NCBI RefSeq assembly: GCF_005405425.1
Contig: NZ_BJEA01000004.1
Span: forward strand, 62,001-126,000
Source: Lactiplantibacillus modestisalitolerans
Lineage (GTDB): Bacteria > Bacillota > Bacilli > Lactobacillales > Lactobacillaceae
Length of the DNA: 64,000 bases
Direction: 5' to 3'
Below the pieces are notes generated by a model. The model was not told the origin of the DNA, made no database searches, and saw nothing but the letters and a program-made list of their open reading frames with translations. How positions within the stretch are numbered: the first letter of the stretch is position 1; the number at the start of each line of letters is the position of its first letter. Below are positions 57,116-64,000 of this stretch, one piece after another. Position numbers and translations under genes: made by a program.

Positions 57116-58435
57116 ATGACAGATTATCAAGCGGCGCTCGCGTTTATTCACGGCCGCACGCAGTTTAAAAAAATCCCAACCCTGGCGCGAATGCGACGCT
57201 TTTTAGCGGAGCTGGGTGATCCACAGACGCAGGTTGCCGGGATTCACGTTGCCGGGACTAACGGGAAGGGGTCCACGGTGGCCGATTTACGGGACCTCCT
57301 GATGGCCTCGGGCTTAACGGTGGGGACCTTTACGTCACCGTTTATCGTTCGCTTTAACGAGCGTATTAGCGTTGACGGCCAACCAATCAGTGATGCCGAT
57401 TTAGTCGCGTTGGTTGCCCGGGTCAAGCCGGTAGTTGCTAAGCTTGACGCGGAGTTGAGCAGTGGGGGACCGACCGAATTTGAAATCATCACCGCCATGA
57501 TGTTTCTCTACTTTGCGACCCAGCCGATTGACGTGGCGGTCATTGAAGTGGGGATTGGTGGCTTGTATGACTCGACCAACGTTTGGACGCCACAAGTTAG
57601 CGTGGTGACGACGATTGGATACGACCACATGCAAATCCTAGGAAAAACGTTAACTGCAATTGCGACGCAAAAGGCGGGCATCATTAAGCCGGGCGTCCCG
57701 GTGGTGGTCGGAAAATTACCCGCGGAGGCGCAAGCGGTGATGGTTGCGACGGCGACCGAACGGGGTGCGGCCCTACAAACGTTGGGTGAGGATTTCACTA
57801 CCCACTTACTACCCGCGCAAGGGTGGGAGGAGCGCTTTAATTATGACGGTTCAACCGCCCACTTTAAGGCGTTAACCACCCCACTGCTCGGTGACTACCA
57901 AGTAGACAATGCGGCGGTAGCCTTAACAGCTTACTTGACCTATCAACGGCAAACCGGTGGCAGTGTCACGCCGCGCGACGTCAAAACGGCATTGGCGACC
58001 ACCCAGTGGCCCGGCCGGTTTGAACGCCTTAATTCGGACCCGTTAATCATTATTGATGGCGCCCATAACGAACCCGCAATGCTCGAGTTGGCAACTACGC
58101 TGAAAACGCGCTTTGCCTACCAGACAGTCTACGTGATCGTGGCGGTTTTAGCGGATAAGCAACACGACCAAATGATCGCCACTCTTAGTGAACTGCCGAA
58201 CGTCCACCTGTTATTAACGCAGTTTGCGGGGCCGAGTGCGAAGCGTCCGGCAACGCGGCCAGCCGAGTTAAAGCAAGAACTTACTCGGGGTCGCGCTGGC
58301 GAAGTGTTTGCCGACTGGCAAAGCGCGCTAGTTCGGGCTACCCAGGAGATGTCGAGTGACGACGTCCTCCTCTTGACCGGCTCACTGTACTTTATTTCGG
58401 AGGTGCGGGCGTTTTTTAAAACGGAAAGTGACTAG
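57116..58435 (+). CDS. folC: Folylpolyglutamate synthase / dihydrofolate synthase
   Basis: Mur-ligase-like enzyme that adds glutamate to dihydropteroate or to tetrahydrofolate. P-loop GTNGKGS (47-53), Mg-binding EVGIGGLYDSTN and the C-terminal ligase motif DGAHNEPA are present. I chose ATG 57116 (MTDYQAALAF), 439 residues, after TGGGGGAA; the open frame extends upstream but would cross the valS hairpin. The valS-folC-radC order is conserved in firmicutes. Confidence 0.92.
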   Translation: MTDYQAALAFIHGRTQFKKIPTLARMRRFLAELGDPQTQVAGIHVAGTNGKGSTVADLRDLLMASGLTVGTFTSPFIVRFNERISVDGQPISDADLVALVARVKPVVAKLDAELSSGGPTEFEIITAMMFLYFATQPIDVAVIEVGIGGLYDSTNVWTPQVSVVTTIGYDHMQILGKTLTAIATQKAGIIKPGVPVVVGKLPAEAQAVMVATATERGAALQTLGEDFTTHLLPAQGWEERFNYDGSTAHFKALTTPLLGDYQVDNAAVALTAYLTYQRQTGGSVTPRDVKTALATTQWPGRFERLNSDPLIIIDGAHNEPAMLELATTLKTRFAYQTVYVIVAVLADKQHDQMIATLSELPNVHLLLTQFAGPSAKRPATRPAELKQELTRGRAGEVFADWQSALVRATQEMSSDDVLLLTGSLYFISEVRAFFKTESD

Positions 58436-58471
58436 TGTGGCGTAACTATTCCTTGTAAGGGAGTGGTGAAA

Positions 58472-59110
58472 ATGCCAACATTAAACGAACGAAACCTACC
58501 GTTAACGCAAATTCATACGTTGATTGAAACTTACTTTGCAACCTTTTTAACGGCCGAGGCGGTGAAAACGGCCACGCTTGCGTTTGAGCGTACTTTTCCA
58601 CCGGCTAGTGCCCCGCAGTGGTTATCGCAAACCACGAGTAACCCGCTGTGGAACGGGCTACTAATTGCCTTGCGGTGCGGGCAGCTGTTACCGCATCCGA
58701 GTCAAATCGTGCTTGGTCAGGTTTACGGCAGTGAACAAGTTGGGGCGCAACTAACGCACGACTTTGCTAATTTGGAACAGGAACAATTAATATTGTTATG
58801 TTTGGATACTAAGAATCAGATTATTGCTCGCCAGACCGTTTTTCAAGGAACCTTAAATAGTTGTCCGGCGCACCCACGAGAATTGTTGCAGCGCGCACTA
58901 GCCCGAGCAACTGCGCGGATCGTTATCGCCCATAACCATCCGAGTGGCGACGTTACCCCGTCAAAAAAAGACGTTGAGTTTACTAAGCGACTGCGATTAG
59001 CGGGAGAGATTGTCGGAATCCCGTTGCTGGACAGCTTCATTGTTGGTGCAAACGATTACTTTAGTTTTGCCGAGCAAGGGCTGATAAATTGTAATATGGA
59101 TTCCCAGTAG
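58472..59110 (+). CDS. radC: RadC-family JAB/MPN domain protein, divergent N-terminal half
   Basis: The C-terminal half is a JAMM-type domain with the full metal motif HNHPSGDVTPSKKD (His154, His156, Asp167), preceded by the family strand FQGTLNSCPAHPREL. The N-terminal half (1-95) lacks the helix-hairpin-helix Gly-Ile-Gly segment normal in RadC, and the length is 212. RadC's function is unsettled; an older DNA repair role is not well supported. Start ATG 58472 after GGGAGTGG; GTG 58463 is a second option. Confidence 0.8.
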   Translation: MPTLNERNLPLTQIHTLIETYFATFLTAEAVKTATLAFERTFPPASAPQWLSQTTSNPLWNGLLIALRCGQLLPHPSQIVLGQVYGSEQVGAQLTHDFANLEQEQLILLCLDTKNQIIARQTVFQGTLNSCPAHPRELLQRALARATARIVIAHNHPSGDVTPSKKDVEFTKRLRLAGEIVGIPLLDSFIVGANDYFSFAEQGLINCNMDSQ

Positions 59111-59123
59111 AATGTGGTAAAAT

Positions 59124-59171
59124 AGCGGGGTTAGGACCGGTACTTATTCGGCCTGATCGCGCTTTTTTTAA
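59124..59171 (+). terminator. Intrinsic terminator after radC
   Basis: Imperfect stem GCG..TTAGG.CCG with CGG.CCTGA.CGC (59125-59160), then GCTTTTTTT. Confidence 0.7.
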
Positions 59172-59262
59172 ATTTTATCTAAGGGTGGTAACCATTCCGG
59201 TATTTTTTATGGAAGTAAGGTATGCTATCAGTTAGTGATGCTTTTTGTAAGTCGCGCGATTA

Positions 59263-59271
59263 TGCTATAAT
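59263..59271 (+). promoter_or_regulatory. Extended -10 promoter of mreBCD
   Basis: TGcTATAAT (59263-59271), about 58 bases before mreB; a TTGTAA at 59245-59250 lies 15 bases upstream. Confidence 0.65.
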
Positions 59272-59328
59272 ACTTACTATTATGACTAATAAAAAATTAA
59301 ATTTGTAAAACATGAAGGGATGAATGTA

Positions 59329-60333
59329 GTGTTCGGATTAGGGACAAAGAATATCGGGATCGATCTCGGTACCGCCAACACCATTGTGTACGTTGACGGC
59401 AAGGGCATCGTACTACGAGAACCATCCGTAGTTGCGAAGAACACGAAGACTGGCGAAATCGTATCAGTTGGGTCAGCTGCCCGGGATATGATTGGGAGAA
59501 CCCCAGCAAGCATTGTGGCCATTCGGCCAATGAAGGATGGGGTTATCGCGGACTACGATACCACCGTCGCAATGATGAAGTATTTTATTCAAAAAACGTT
59601 AGGCCATTCTAATGGCAAGCCGTACGTCATGGTCTGTGTACCAAGTGGCGTTACGGAAGTTGAAAAGCGGGCGGTCATCGACGCAACCCGGGTTGCCGGT
59701 GCGCGCGATGCTTACGTCATTGAAGAACCTTTTGCCGCAGCCATCGGGGCCGGTTTGCCGGTCATGGATCCAACTGGGAGCATGGTTGTGGACATTGGTG
59801 GTGGAACGACCGACGTTGCAACGATTTCCTTAGGCGGAATTGTTTCAAGTCGTTCGATTCGGATGGCCGGTGACAAGATTGATGATTCAATCATTTATCA
59901 CGTTCGCCAAAAGTTCAACTTATTAATTGGGGAACGCTCAGCAGAACAATTAAAGATGGACGTTGGTTCCGCTTCGTTGGAAGCAGCCAAGGATATCGAG
60001 AGCGCGACGATTCGGGGCCGCGATTTGCTTTCCGGGTTACCAAAGACCGTTGAAATTTCAGCCGTTGACGTGGCGGAAGCCATTCAAGAAATTGTCGGTG
60101 AAATTATTTCAGCTATCAAGGAAACCTTGGAAGAAACGTCCCCAGAAATTGCTGCCGACGTCATTGACCACGGGATTGTTTTAACCGGTGGTGGCGCATT
60201 ATTGAAGAATCTTTCCGAAGTGATTGCGGATGAAACCAAAGTACCAGTGTTTATCGCAAACGAACCGTTAGACTGCGTTGCGGTTGGGACGGGTGAATCA
60301 CTTAAGAGTATCGATGTAATGAAAAAGCGATAA
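59329..60333 (+). CDS. mreB: Rod shape-determining protein MreB
   Basis: Actin homologue of the elongasome. Phosphate-1 motif [12 protein letters not shown] (about 9-20), phosphate-2 [12 protein letters not shown] and adenosine motif [10 protein letters not shown] are present. I chose GTG 59329 ([10 protein letters not shown], 334 residues), spaced correctly from GAAGGG; the listed upstream ATG 59320 touches that site. It heads mreBCD-minCD, the classic cell-shape and division cluster. The Mbl-type paralogue is at 19.5 kb. Confidence 0.94.
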   Translation: MFGLGTKNIGIDLGTANTIVYVDGKGIVLREPSVVAKNTKTGEIVSVGSAARDMIGRTPASIVAIRPMKDGVIADYDTTVAMMKYFIQKTLGHSNGKPYVMVCVPSGVTEVEKRAVIDATRVAGARDAYVIEEPFAAAIGAGLPVMDPTGSMVVDIGGGTTDVATISLGGIVSSRSIRMAGDKIDDSIIYHVRQKFNLLIGERSAEQLKMDVGSASLEAAKDIESATIRGRDLLSGLPKTVEISAVDVAEAIQEIVGEIISAIKETLEETSPEIAADVIDHGIVLTGGGALLKNLSEVIADETKVPVFIANEPLDCVAVGTGESLKSIDVMKKR

Positions 60334-60340
60334 CGGGTGA

Positions 60341-60369
60341 GCGGGAAGGGATCTTCCCGCTTATTTATT
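60341..60369 (+). terminator. Hairpin between mreB and mreC
   Basis: GCGGGAAG (60341-60348) / CTTCCCGC (60353-60360) with tetraloop GGAT, then TTATTTATT. It may trim expression of mreC downstream relative to mreB. Confidence 0.75.
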
Positions 60370-60448
60370 GACGCGAACTAGTGGCTAAAAGTGACTAGGG
60401 CGGGCCCGTTTTCGTTTGAATGATTGAATTTTCGACCGGGGGTTCATT

Positions 60449-61291
60449 ATGCAAAAGTTTTTTTCTAACCGTAAACTGGTGATCGCCATCGTTGTACTGA
60501 TTATTAGCATTGGGTTAATGAGTGTGTCGGTAGCGATTCGGAATAAAAGAGCAACGCCGCCATTGATTCAGCAGTTTGGAAACGACGTAGCCGGTGCGGC
60601 GAGTCGCGTGGTTGCGTGGCCGGTCAACGGACTGCAAAGTGCGACCAACTCAGTTTCTGATTTATTGAATACCTATGAGGAAAACCAGAAGCTGAAAAAG
60701 CAGGTCGACCAATTAGCCCAGGCTAAGGTCAACGCCCAAACGGCGAGTGCTGAAAATAAGCAACTTCGTAAACAACTCAAATTAAACGAATCACTCTCAG
60801 ATTACACCGCCGTAACGGCCAACGTTCTGACTCGGACCCCTTCGTCTTGGATGAACCAGCTTGTGATTTCCAAGGGGGCCACGGCCGGGATTAAGAAGAA
60901 CATGCCGGTAATGTCTCAAACTGGCTTAATTGGCCGGATTGTTGAAGTCAACCAGACTTCGTCTAAGGTTGAACTGATTTCTAGCACGAGTTCGTCAGCC
61001 AACAAGTTTGCCATTGAAATTACCAATAAAGCGGGGAAAACCGTGAACGGGATTGTTTCTGGGTATGACAAGAGTAGTGGGACCCTTGAAATGGGGTCGG
61101 TGACGTCCAACGTTAAGCTAAAAAAGGGTGATAAAGTCGTGACGAGTGGTCTCGGTGGTATCACGCCAAAGGGCTTGTACGTGGGGACCGTTGCTAGTGT
61201 TAAACAGGATGATTACGGGTTGGCTTCGGAAGTTGAAATTAAGCCAGCTGCCGATTTGAGCGATTTAACCGTTGTTACGGTTGCTGAATAG
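60449..61291 (+). CDS. mreC: Rod shape-determining protein MreC
   Basis: Bitopic membrane protein of the elongasome. One N-terminal membrane helix (about residues 9-27), a coiled coil (about 68-112, with ENQKLKKQVDQLAQAKVNAQ), then beta domains. Length is 280. It bridges MreB to the extracytoplasmic synthases. ATG 60449 after GGGGGTTC has a mediocre ribosome binding site. Confidence 0.92.
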   Translation: MQKFFSNRKLVIAIVVLIISIGLMSVSVAIRNKRATPPLIQQFGNDVAGAASRVVAWPVNGLQSATNSVSDLLNTYEENQKLKKQVDQLAQAKVNAQTASAENKQLRKQLKLNESLSDYTAVTANVLTRTPSSWMNQLVISKGATAGIKKNMPVMSQTGLIGRIVEVNQTSSKVELISSTSSSANKFAIEITNKAGKTVNGIVSGYDKSSGTLEMGSVTSNVKLKKGDKVVTSGLGGITPKGLYVGTVASVKQDDYGLASEVEIKPAADLSDLTVVTVAE

Positions 61292-61305
61292 TAGGGGGTG
61301 TCGGA

Positions 61306-61824
61306 TTGCCATACGCACGGTTAAAACTTATTTTTCCGATTGGGCTGTTCGTGGCCCTCTTCTTAGACGGTTCACTGTCAAACGTGTTTGCGGGCAACCT
61401 CTTTAGTTACCCGTATTCGAGCGTGTTGCACCTCGTCTTACTGTGGCTGATTTTTGCGGTTTTCTTAGACGATCGGGACGATTTATCGGTCGGGCTCTGG
61501 GCGTTATTTGTTGGGTTGGTGTACGATTGGTACTATACGGGTGTGTTTGGGGTTTTCATGATCTCACTCCCACTGGTGGTGTACATTTGCCGGCAAATTA
61601 AGCCTTGGCTGGATCTGAACTTTTTAACGCTGCTGATGGTTTACATTATCAACCTAACCATTGTGGAGGCGTTTACGTTCATCTGGTATACGATGGGCCA
61701 CGTTATTAACGATAACCTGGCAGATTTTGCGGTCTATACGCTCGGGCCGACGATTGCGGTTAACTTAGCAATCTTTGTTATTTTATATTATCCAATGCGT
61801 CGGTTGTACTTGAGCGTGAATTAG
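61306..61824 (+). CDS. mreD: Rod shape-determining protein MreD
   Basis: Small polytopic protein of 172 residues with about five hydrophobic segments, third in mreBCD. Family pattern LFVALFLDGSL near the N terminus and a YDWYYTGVFG loop fit. The start is TTG 61306, after TAGGGGGTG, 14 bases past the mreC stop. Confidence 0.88.
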   Translation: MPYARLKLIFPIGLFVALFLDGSLSNVFAGNLFSYPYSSVLHLVLLWLIFAVFLDDRDDLSVGLWALFVGLVYDWYYTGVFGVFMISLPLVVYICRQIKPWLDLNFLTLLMVYIINLTIVEAFTFIWYTMGHVINDNLADFAVYTLGPTIAVNLAIFVILYYPMRRLYLSVN

Positions 61825-61845
61825 CCGACAGGAAGGAATTCTAAC

Positions 61846-62514
61846 ATGCAGCAAAGTGTGGTTTTAAAAGCCAGCAACGATGGTTATGAGCTGATTTTTC
61901 GCCAAGCTGCTAGCTTTGACGAAATCATGGTCGATTTAAAGACCCTTTTAGACCGATTAAATGCCGATAACACAACGGATAAACAGATTTCATTTGATAT
62001 GAGTACCGAGGGCCGGTTACTAACTGCGGCGCAAAATCAGCAGGTGACCCAGTTAGTACAACGTTACCCGTTGTTTAGTATTCATAAACTAACGGCGGAC
62101 GTGATTTTAACGGCCGACGCACTGGCGATGGTCGAACGTAATACCGTGCACCTCGTCAATCAAATTATCCGGAACGGTCAGGTCGTTGAAATTACCGGCG
62201 ACGTGCTCTTTTTTGGCAAAATTCACGAGGGGGGCGTTTTACGCGCCACCGGTAGTATTTTTGTCATGGGCGAAGTTGCGGGGGCGCTGGAAGCGGGTTA
62301 CCCGGATCATAATCAGGCCGTCATTGTGAGTCCTTTGACAACCGTACCGCGAGTACGGGTGGGCGAATTGTTAGAATTAGTAGACCTTGATAAAACGGTG
62401 AGTGGGGTCAACGTGGTGTATATCAATGATATTCAGTCGCTCGACTACCAACCACTTAACCAATTGAAACGAGTACGACCGAAGTTATTTACGCGAAATG
62501 GAGGACTTCTTTGA
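61846..62514 (+). CDS. minC: Septum site-determining protein MinC
   Basis: FtsZ polymerisation inhibitor recruited to the membrane by MinD. The C-terminal MinC domain (about 115-205) shows the right-handed beta-helix pattern: GQVVEITGDVLFFGKIHEGGVLRATGSIFVMGEVAGALEAG. Length is 222. AGGAAGGAA precedes the ATG. Its last base is shared with the minD start region (TGA overlaps ATG by one base). Confidence 0.92.
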   Translation: MQQSVVLKASNDGYELIFRQAASFDEIMVDLKTLLDRLNADNTTDKQISFDMSTEGRLLTAAQNQQVTQLVQRYPLFSIHKLTADVILTADALAMVERNTVHLVNQIIRNGQVVEITGDVLFFGKIHEGGVLRATGSIFVMGEVAGALEAGYPDHNQAVIVSPLTTVPRVRVGELLELVDLDKTVSGVNVVYINDIQSLDYQPLNQLKRVRPKLFTRNGGLL

Positions 62515-63320
62515 TGGGAAAAGCAATTGTCATCACCTCTGGTAAGGGTGGTGTGGGTAAAACCACGACAACGGCCAATTTAGGGACAGCCTTAGCCTTA
62601 ATGGGCAAGAAAGTCTGTTTAGTAGACTTAGATATCGGGCTTCGTAACCTGGATGTTATTCTGGGATTAGATAACCGGATTCTTTATGACATCGTCGACG
62701 TGATCGCGGGCCGCGCACAATTGCGTCAAGCACTGGTCAAGGATAAGCGGTTTGACGACTTGCTATTCCTCTTGCCAGCGGCTCAAAATGCGGATAAAAA
62801 TTCACTGAATCCGGATCAGGTTCGCGAGTTAGTTGAAGAGTTGAAACCCGACTTTGATTACATTTTACTGGATTGCCCGGCTGGGATTGAACAGGGGTTC
62901 ATGAACGCGATTGCCGGCGCTGACGCCGCGATTATTGTGTCGACGCCCGAAATTTCAGCAATCCGGGATGCCGACCGGGTTGTCGGATTATTAGAACAAT
63001 ACCCGTTGGCGGAAGCGCCTAAATTGGTCATTAACCGCATTCGGCGGCGGATGATGCAGGATGGGGAAACGATGGACATTGACGAAATCACGCACCACCT
63101 GTCGATTGACCTGTTAGGGATTGTTTTTGACGACGACGCGGTTATTCGGACCTCTAATAACGGGGAGCCAATCGTGCTTGATCCGAAAAACGCCGCTTCA
63201 CAAGGTTACCGCAACATTGCCCGCCGCTTGGAGGGCGAAACGGTGCCGCTGATGAACCTCGATGCACCGAAACCGGGGGTTTGGTCGCGGTTAGCGGGTC
63301 TTTTTCACCACAAAAAGTAA
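62514..63320 (+). CDS. minD: Septum site-determining protein MinD
   Basis: Deviant Walker-A ATPase that places MinC at the cell poles. The motif SGKGGVGKTTTT is at residues 9-20, with DLDIGLRNLDV as switch region. The C-terminal amphipathic helix (VWSRLAGLFHHKK) is the membrane-targeting sequence. I chose ATG 62514 (268 residues), 9 bases after GGAGG; the preceding TTG is not needed. No minE or divIVA is in the window. Confidence 0.95.
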   Translation: MGKAIVITSGKGGVGKTTTTANLGTALALMGKKVCLVDLDIGLRNLDVILGLDNRILYDIVDVIAGRAQLRQALVKDKRFDDLLFLLPAAQNADKNSLNPDQVRELVEELKPDFDYILLDCPAGIEQGFMNAIAGADAAIIVSTPEISAIRDADRVVGLLEQYPLAEAPKLVINRIRRRMMQDGETMDIDEITHHLSIDLLGIVFDDDAVIRTSNNGEPIVLDPKNAASQGYRNIARRLEGETVPLMNLDAPKPGVWSRLAGLFHHKK

Positions 63321-63328
63321 AAAAGGGC

Positions 63329-63357
63329 TTGACGTTTGATTAAATTTCGATTAGTAT
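63329..63357 (+). promoter_or_regulatory. Promoter of the tandem T-box transcript
   Basis: TTGACG (63329-63334), 17-base spacer, TAGTAT (63352-63357). Confidence 0.8.
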
Positions 63358-63363
63358 GAATGC

Positions 63364-63732
63364 AACATTTAAAAAGCAGGGAACAGAAGAGTAGTGTTTG
63401 GTTGCATGTCCAGAGAGTCGTCGGTGGTGGAAAGATGATCGGCAACGAACACGAACCACATCTGTGAGTTGAACGGTTGAAGTTAGTAGGCCGTTTCGGT
63501 TAGCCTCGTTAGCGGCGGAGTTTAGTGATAAACTCGTTGAGGTTGACGGTGTGAGCCGTCAGCGAACATGAGGTGGCACCGCGATGAAATCGTCCTCTTA
63601 GATCGTTTGGATCTAAGGACGATTTTTTTATTATCACTAAACTCCCTGAGGTAGTCGTTGTGAAGCGGCTACGAAGTGAGGTGGTACCGCGCGCAGACGT
63701 CCTCTTGAGTTGTTACTCAAGGGGACTTTTTT
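63364..63732 (+). promoter_or_regulatory. T-box riboswitch, probably histidine type, with duplicated antiterminator/terminator
   Basis: A stem I region (AAGAGTAGTG near 63388) with specifier context GAAC-CAC-A (CAC, 63457-63459) is followed by two complete decision modules. Module 1 has T-box AGGTGGCACCGCG (63571-63583) and terminator ATCGTCC...GGACGAT (63589-63629). Module 2 has T-box AGGTGGTACCGCG (63679-63691) and terminator GTCC-CTTGAGT...GGGGAC (63699-63731). The preceding stem III is duplicated too (GACGGTGTGAGCCGTC and GTAGTCG...GCGGCTAC). Only one stem I is present. Confidence 0.85.
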
Positions 63733-63780
63733 TGTGGTCGCACGCCGAAGTTGTGAACTGTAAATTAGGAGGGAACGCAC

Positions 63781-64000
63781 ATGCACTATATTTTAGAGAT
63801 TTTGCCATCATTATTAGCCGGTGCGGGCATGACGTTAAAAATTTTTATTTGGACGTTGATTGGCTCGTTACCACTCGGATTGGTTGTCAGCTTAGGATTA
63901 ATTTCGAACATTAAACCGCTCCAATGGTTATTGCATTTTTACGTTTGGTTAATGCGGGGAACGCCACTCTTACTGCAACTGATTTTCGTGTTCTACGGGT
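63781..64000 (+). CDS. Polar amino-acid ABC transporter permease (partial, 3' end outside window)
   Basis: Only the first 73 residues are visible. They contain a hydrophobic start (MHYILEILPSLLAGAGMTLKIF) and the start of the permease motif VWLMRGTPLLLQL typical of the HisM/GlnP family. AGGAGGGAA precedes ATG 63781. It is the first gene after the His-type T-box, so histidine import is the best guess, but the substrate cannot be read from this part. Confidence 0.8.
   Translation, partial: MHYILEILPSLLAGAGMTLKIFIWTLIGSLPLGLVVSLGLISNIKPLQWLLHFYVWLMRGTPLLLQLIFVFYG

Overview
The window is chromosomal DNA from a Gram-positive member of the Lactobacillaceae, most like Lactiplantibacillus, Levilactobacillus and relatives. 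The signs are: an atpBEFHAGDC operon followed by murA; an L-2-hydroxyisocaproate dehydrogenase; GatD/MurT; EzrA; a 6S RNA beside rarA; T-box and PyrR attenuators; and a Ddl of the D-Ala-D-lactate type (Phe260), as in vancomycin-resistant lactobacilli. No rRNA, tRNA, prophage or CRISPR array was seen. Species assignment is inference.

Layout. 1-2.6 kb: tail of manA, then gatD/murT on the minus strand. 2.9-8.5 kb: tdk-prfA-prmC-sua5-glyA-upp. 8.7-10.2 kb: PyrR-attenuated uracil permease. 10.3-17 kb: F1Fo ATP synthase operon. 17.2-22.7 kb: a structured non-coding stretch, then murA, a RimL-type acetyltransferase, mbl, yidD, DUF2969, rodA and an isolated gcvH. 22.7-25.6 kb: methionine T-box and metNIQ. 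25.8-31.9 kb: hicDH, a DUF2785 protein, a quinone-oxidoreductase-like MDR protein, ddl and a membrane GDPD. 32.1-34.5 kb: an XRE/TPR regulator with an attenuator-like leader, and a zinc-ribbon beta-lactamase-fold protein without its catalytic residues. 34.7-37.3 kb (minus): uspA, a small membrane protein, 6S RNA, rarA. 37.4-40.6 kb: a GshF-like protein with eroded active sites and an sdpR-sdpI pair with two matching operators. 40.6-41.5 kb: an island of repeats and hairpins with a possible transposase relic. 41.5-48.7 kb: yueI, DUF1054, rpsD with leader, fRMsr, ezrA, nifS, thiI. 48.75-51.9 kb: a UvrA paralogue between inverted copies of a dispersed repeat. 52-64 kb: stand-alone gamma-glutamylcysteine ligase, tpx, Val T-box-valS, folC, radC, mreBCD, minCD, and a His-type T-box with a duplicated decision domain before an amino-acid ABC permease cut by the window end.

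How the genes fit together. Much of the window builds and shapes the cell wall: murA, ddl, murT/gatD, mbl, mreBCD, rodA, minCD and ezrA. Amino-acid supply is read by three T-boxes (Met, Val, probably His) and pyrimidine supply by PyrR. Redox and thiol functions are tpx, fRMsr and the two gsh genes.

The least explained items are two uncatalogued dispersed repeat families (five and three copies), the duplicated T-box decision domain, two intact ORFs that look like pseudoenzymes (GshF-like and beta-lactamase-like), the paired SdpR operators, and the structured RNA candidate before murA. Everything comes from reading the sequence; no database search or folding program was run.
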